From: a virus
Direction: 5' to 3' (one strand)
DNA: 33,619 nucleotides
IMG/VR virus record: IMGVR_UViG_3300028706_000024
Span: 1 to 33,619 of that record
Below, in pieces: positions 29,657 through 33,619 of this stretch. A program made the translations under genes and the position numbers. The notes beneath the pieces were generated by a model, which saw only the letters and a program-made list of their open reading frames with translations, searched no databases and was not told the origin of the DNA. Within the stretch, counting starts at the first letter, position 1. Each line of letters opens with the position of its first letter.

Positions 29657-31723
29657 ATGTCAGATATAGTAAAAGATTTAACGAAATATCGTATTAGTGG
29701 CATAGAGAAAGCCGAGATAGAATATTACAAACAACTTACCCAAACATTAGACAGAATAGAAGCACAAATCGTATCATTAGCAGATCAACAACTTCCAAGA
29801 CAAGCTGGTAAATTAATTGAGTTACAAAGTGCAATAGCAATAAGACCAAAGATTAAAGCAATACTTGATAAAGAATATTTACCATTTGCAGATAGGGTTG
29901 TTAGAAAAGGATTTGGAGAACAAGCAAAAAGAGTAGAAAGACAATTTAAAACTATTGGACTTATACCACCTGAATTTCAAGAATTAACAAAAGGAGATTT
30001 AGCATTAGTTCAGAATCTTAAAAAACAATATTACACACAGTTTAAAGATGTATCTAATAACTTCACAAGAATACTGTCAGATAAAGTCTATCAAAACACA
30101 TTAGTTGGAACTGAATTTACTGTATTAGAAAAAGAATTACGAGAATCAATCAATGGAATCTATGCTACTTCAAGCGACCCAGCAGTAAATAGATTAGTAG
30201 ATTATGTAAAAAACAACAGAGATAACCCAGCATTAGCATCAAGAGTAGATAGTGCAGTTAAGATACTTCAAACTAAATACGCAAGTACAAGAGTTGGCGA
30301 AAATATGAAACGATATGCTGGTCAGATATTAAACGACTCATTAAGAGATTTTGATGCCACACTAAACTTTAATAAAGCTAAAGATGCTGGTTTAACTTAT
30401 GTAAAATACTATGGAGATATAATACCTACATCAAGATCACATTGTAAAAATATGATTAATGGAGTTTATGATAGAAGTGGAAAAGGTATTTACACTATTG
30501 ATGATATAACTAGAATATGGAATAGCAATCCATGGAAAGGTAAGAAGTCAGGAACTCCAATGGTAGTTAGAGGTGGATATAATTGCAGACATCAATTTAG
30601 TTATGTTAATCCTGATTGGTACGAAGAAGATGGAGATGATGCAGTATCTTTAATAGATTCTAAACAAGATACAAAACCAGCACAATCTATATTTGGAGAT
30701 ACTTCTACAGAAGAAAAAACTTGGCTACCTTTAGCATTTGGTACTACTGCAACAAACTTTACTAGAATGATTAAGAAAACACCTAAATTACCACCAATTC
30801 AAAAAATAAAAGAGAGTGCATTTTATAGACCATCTAATGACTCAATTAATATGAGTGAATTAGATTTTGAAAATATAGCTACATTAAGAACTTTTACACA
30901 TGAATATGGACATAGATTAGATCATAATATAGCAAGAATATTAGTTGCTGATAGAAAATTAGCAGAAAAATTTATTCCAAATGCCAATAAAAAAATATTA
31001 GGAACTAAATTAATAGATGATGTTTTAGATTCATCAAAAAATCCAAAAGGGTTACAAATTAGTAATATTGCTCAACAAGAAATTATGTCAGATAGAAAAT
31101 TATTAAAAGACAATCTTAAAATTGGATTACCTAGTATTGAAAATGAAAAAAGATCAATTATTAACAAAATTACAGGAAAATCAATATCAGAAAAAATTGC
31201 CATACAAACAAAATTTATAGAAGATACTATTAATGCAAAAAATTTTCCTTTAAATGTTAATGAAGTAAAAGCATTGTTATCAGATGTTGGAATTACTTAT
31301 GACCCAACTTCATTAACTACTGTCAATTATGTATTACAAATTAAATACAAAGTAGTTGCTTCAAGATATGGTAAATTTACAAAATACACATTAGCAAATG
31401 GTGTATCTGAAAATCTATCAACTAGACAATATTTTAATAATGGCAGTTTTTTAACTAAATTTGCAGATTATGTAGGTTCTATATCTGATAACACTATTGG
31501 ATATGGACATAAACAAGCATATTACAAAAAAGCATTTAGAACTAAAACATTTGCTAGAGGTTATGGAGATGTAACATATTTACATTCCACAGAAGCATTT
31601 GCTCAATATAATGTATTATCAAATACTAAAAATAAAGAAGCATATATAAAATTAATGAATTATTTTGCACCTAATACAACTAAATCATTTAATGAAATAA
31701 TGGAAAGGAGTAAATTATTATAA
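29657..31723 (+). CDS. MuF-like head protein fused to zincin-like domain
   Basis: This is a 688-residue protein. Residues about 1-325 are helical and end in the Mu F / SPP1 gp7 segment: TSRSHCKNMINGVYD (H262, C263), GTPMVVRGGYNCRHQF (C310, H312). A linker (330-355) leads to a second domain with HEYGHRLDH (H415, E416, H419, H423) and HSTEAFAQY (E646), the pattern of a zinc metallopeptidase. MuF proteins enter the capsid, and fusions of MuF to toxin domains are known, so this tail may be an injected protease. It is about twice the usual MuF length. Confidence 0.8.
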   Translation: MSDIVKDLTKYRISGIEKAEIEYYKQLTQTLDRIEAQIVSLADQQLPRQAGKLIELQSAIAIRPKIKAILDKEYLPFADRVVRKGFGEQAKRVERQFKTIGLIPPEFQELTKGDLALVQNLKKQYYTQFKDVSNNFTRILSDKVYQNTLVGTEFTVLEKELRESINGIYATSSDPAVNRLVDYVKNNRDNPALASRVDSAVKILQTKYASTRVGENMKRYAGQILNDSLRDFDATLNFNKAKDAGLTYVKYYGDIIPTSRSHCKNMINGVYDRSGKGIYTIDDITRIWNSNPWKGKKSGTPMVVRGGYNCRHQFSYVNPDWYEEDGDDAVSLIDSKQDTKPAQSIFGDTSTEEKTWLPLAFGTTATNFTRMIKKTPKLPPIQKIKESAFYRPSNDSINMSELDFENIATLRTFTHEYGHRLDHNIARILVADRKLAEKFIPNANKKILGTKLIDDVLDSSKNPKGLQISNIAQQEIMSDRKLLKDNLKIGLPSIENEKRSIINKITGKSISEKIAIQTKFIEDTINAKNFPLNVNEVKALLSDVGITYDPTSLTTVNYVLQIKYKVVASRYGKFTKYTLANGVSENLSTRQYFNNGSFLTKFADYVGSISDNTIGYGHKQAYYKKAFRTKTFARGYGDVTYLHSTEAFAQYNVLSNTKNKEAYIKLMNYFAPNTTKSFNEIMERSKLL

Positions 31724-31926
31724 TGGATTTTGAACAATTATTAGGAATATATGTTGATAGATTCGGAGAAGATCACGATTTAGACACTATTAATTTAAAA
31801 GAAGATAGTAAAAATGAGTTGATTTATATGATGAATAAAGCCATGTCTGACAATAAACCTATATCTAAAACAGAATTAATTGAATTTCTTGGTTATGATG
31901 CAAATGACCCAGACATATTGATTTAA
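31723..31926 (+). CDS. Small acidic protein coupled to MuF-zincin gene
   Basis: This is a 67-residue acidic protein (FEQLLGIYVDRFGEDHDLD, LIEFLGYDANDPDILI). Its ATG overlaps the stop of the fusion gene (TAATG), so the two are co-translated. No family is recognised. Tight coupling behind a toxin-like domain is the arrangement of immunity proteins or inhibitors, but it may equally be a capsid accessory protein. Confidence 0.58.
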   Translation: MDFEQLLGIYVDRFGEDHDLDTINLKEDSKNELIYMMNKAMSDNKPISKTELIEFLGYDANDPDILI

Positions 31927-31971
31927 TTAAAAAGTAATGATAAACGATAACAATTAACCAATAGGAGTCTT

Positions 31972-32673
31972 ATGACGCAAGAAACAGAGGTAGTTCAACC
32001 GACAAACGAACAAGCAGAAACAAAAGAAGAAGTAAAAGTAGAAACACCAAAGCAACAAACTTTTACACAAGAGCAATTAGATAACATAATCAAAACAAGA
32101 CTTGAAGCTGAACAAAGAAAAACACAAAAGATTCTTGAAGCAGAAGAAAGTAAAAAAGCTGAACTGCTAAAAGAACAGCAATTAAAAGAAGCTAAATCTA
32201 AAGCTGATATTGAGAAGATTATGCAAGATAGATTATCTGAAAAAGACTCTGAACTTAACAGATATAAAACACAGATTAAAAAAGAAAAAGTTGATAACTC
32301 AATCTTATCTGTTGCTAATAGAGAAAAATCTATCAATGCACAACAAGTCGTATCTTTATTAAAAGATGAAGTTAAATATACTGATGATGGTCGTATAGAA
32401 ATAGTTGATAATAATTCTAATGTAAGATATAATCCACAAGGAGAACTATTAACGATAGAAGATAGAGTTAAAGAGTTTTTAGATGCTAACCCACATTTCC
32501 GTCAAGGGTCTTTGTCTGGTTCAGGAAGCCAGAGTGCTATCGGTGGTAAAACTGTAAAACCCTTTTCATTACAGGACTTAGACTTAACAAAACCAGAGGA
32601 TAAAAAAGCCTATGCAGAATATAGGAAAAAAAGAGATTCTGGTGCTGTTGAGATTAATTTAAACAATAAATAA
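31972..32673 (+). CDS. Capsid scaffolding protein
   Basis: This is a 233-residue protein between the MuF and capsid genes. An acidic, Thr/Gln-rich start is followed by a long charged coiled coil (QEQLDNIIKTRLEAEQRK to about residue 110) and a C-terminal part with VKEFLDANPHFRQG and GSGSQSAIGGKTVKP. This is the DUF4355-type scaffold layout. Scaffolds organise capsid subunits and leave before packaging. AGGAG at 31963-31967 supports the start. Confidence 0.82.
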   Translation: MTQETEVVQPTNEQAETKEEVKVETPKQQTFTQEQLDNIIKTRLEAEQRKTQKILEAEESKKAELLKEQQLKEAKSKADIEKIMQDRLSEKDSELNRYKTQIKKEKVDNSILSVANREKSINAQQVVSLLKDEVKYTDDGRIEIVDNNSNVRYNPQGELLTIEDRVKEFLDANPHFRQGSLSGSGSQSAIGGKTVKPFSLQDLDLTKPEDKKAYAEYRKKRDSGAVEINLNNK

Positions 32674-32691
32674 ACTTAATAGGATAATAAC

Positions 32692-33534
32692 ATGGCAAAC
32701 GAAAGCACAAGTTCTACACTATCGGAACTATACACAGAGATAGTAGCAGAAGCTCAATTCGTAGCATCTGAAAAATCCATCATGAGAAACTTAGTTAAAA
32801 ACTATGCGATCACAGGTGGTGGAAAAGCAGTTGAAGTTCCTGTCTATGCACAAGTTAGTGCGGCGGCAGTAGCAGAAGCAACTGATCTTTCTAACACAGC
32901 AATCAACCCAACATCTGTTACTATTACAGCATCAGAAGTTGGTGTTATGACTACTCTAACTGATTTAGCAAGAAACTCAGCACCAAGAAATGTTGCTGGA
33001 GATATTGGTAAATTGTTTGGAGAGGGATTAGCAAGAAAACAAGACGCAGATTTAACTGTATTGTTTGATGGCTTTTCAACTGCATTAGGAGATGGCACAG
33101 GTGCTATTTCTCCAGCTGTAATCTTTAATGCTCTTTCAACTTTAAGAGCAAGTTCTTTACCGACTAATGAATGTGCAGTTGTTCTACACCCTAAAATCGC
33201 TTATGACCTAAAATCTGGCATGACTAATACTTTTGCTGGTTTAGACACAGAAAGTTCTAACGAAGCACTAAGATCAGGCTTTGTTGGTAAATTAGCTGGT
33301 ATGAATGTATTTGAAACTTCAAATTTAGCAAATACAGGAACAGCTGGTGATTACAAAGGTGGTGCGTTCCACAAAGACGCATTAGCAATCGCTATGATGC
33401 AAGATGTTAAAGTGGAAACTCAAAGAGATGCTTCTCTTAGAGCAGACGAAATCGTTGCAACTTCTGTATATGGTGTTGGAGAAATCCATGACTCTTACGG
33501 AATTGAATTACATTACGATTCATCTATCCAATAG
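32692..33534 (+). CDS. Major capsid protein (HK97 fold)
   Basis: This is a 280-residue protein with capsid features: an N-terminal arm (SELYTEIVAEAQFVASEKS), VEVPVYAQVSAAAVAEATD, a spine helix region (VAGDIGKLFGEGLARKQDADL), AVVLHPKIAYDLKSG and a C-terminal beta part (FHKDALAIAMMQDVKVE). It has no N-terminal delta domain, in keeping with the separate scaffold gene. AGGAT at 32681-32685 lies before the ATG. A hairpin follows the stop. The last 53 bases are repeated at the left end. Confidence 0.9.
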   Translation: MANESTSSTLSELYTEIVAEAQFVASEKSIMRNLVKNYAITGGGKAVEVPVYAQVSAAAVAEATDLSNTAINPTSVTITASEVGVMTTLTDLARNSAPRNVAGDIGKLFGEGLARKQDADLTVLFDGFSTALGDGTGAISPAVIFNALSTLRASSLPTNECAVVLHPKIAYDLKSGMTNTFAGLDTESSNEALRSGFVGKLAGMNVFETSNLANTGTAGDYKGGAFHKDALAIAMMQDVKVETQRDASLRADEIVATSVYGVGEIHDSYGIELHYDSSIQ

Positions 33535-33544
33535 TATGATACTT

Positions 33545-33570
33545 TGTGAGGGCGAGAAATCGCCCTTACA
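33545..33570 (+). terminator. Right copy of capsid-gene hairpin
   Basis: This is the same 11-bp stem with GAAA loop as at 64-89, inside the right copy of the terminal redundancy. It is one site on the circular genome, not two. Confidence 0.7.
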
Positions 33571-33593
33571 TCAAAATTAAATAGGAGAATAAA

Positions 33594-33619
33594 ATGGTTA
33601 AATTAGTATTATCAAATCA
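33594..33619 (+). CDS. 5' fragment of the small gene at 113-352
   Basis: The first 26 bases of the small basic-tailed gene reappear here in the right copy of the redundancy. It is cut by the contig end and is not an independent gene; the complete reading is at 113-352. Confidence 0.93.

Larger units (their letters stand above)
33482..33619. repeat. Right copy of terminal redundancy
   Basis: It is identical to bases 1-138 except T at 33493 against A at 12. The match runs to the last base of the window, so the true overlap may be longer than shown. Confidence 0.95.

Overview
The window is a complete, AT-rich tailed-phage genome written as one circularly permuted contig. Bases 33482-33619 repeat bases 1-138 with one mismatch (position 12 versus 33493), so the unique circle is 33,481 bp. 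The gene set is that of a siphovirus: HK97-type capsid, portal, large terminase, tail tube, frameshifted tail chaperone, tape measure and tip protein. The strong A+T bias, tightly overlapping tiny genes (ATGA and TAATG junctions), an XRE regulator and TerS-like protein of alphaproteobacterial type, and adhesins of marine-phage type suggest a phage of a marine alphaproteobacterium such as a SAR11 (Pelagibacterales) relative. The host is an inference.

Layout, rightward strand: positions 1-15935 hold the small gene after the capsid gene, head-tail connectors and tail terminator (471-1872), tail tube (2239), tail chaperone with a -1 frameshift site (2635-3164), tape measure (3164), tail tip (5131-9351), fibre and adhesin genes (9372-13543), an M15 peptidase endolysin (13562), two holin candidates (14057, 15322), a metallophosphatase and a DUF3310 protein. 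Positions 19.9-24.3 kb hold DNA-metabolism genes: winged-helix proteins, a Ref/HNH-like nuclease, a ParB-methyltransferase fusion and a TerS-like protein. Positions 24.3-27.0 kb hold six consecutive exported or membrane proteins. The packaging and head module follows (TerL 27009, portal 28247, MuF-like protein fused to a zincin-like domain 29657, scaffold 31972, major capsid 32692) and joins position 1 across the circle.

Leftward strand: positions 16.0-19.7 kb carry a compact block of 12 small genes on the opposite strand. They include a PD-(D/E)XK nuclease, a protein with an SSB-type acidic tip, an XRE repressor-like regulator, two lipoproteins and several unknowns. The block diverges from the rightward genes at about 19.7-20.0 kb, where there are promoter-like sequences, a 13-bp palindrome and a hairpin-rich leader. 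It converges on the rightward genes at 15.94-16.05 kb, where there are inverted repeats.

No integrase, DNA polymerase, helicase, tRNA, CRISPR or insertion sequence was recognised. Replication must lean on the host. The most unusual items are the exported-protein cassette between terS and terL, the zincin domain fused to the MuF head protein with a small gene coupled behind it, the well-formed frameshift signal, and the structured leader at 19.93-20.02 kb.
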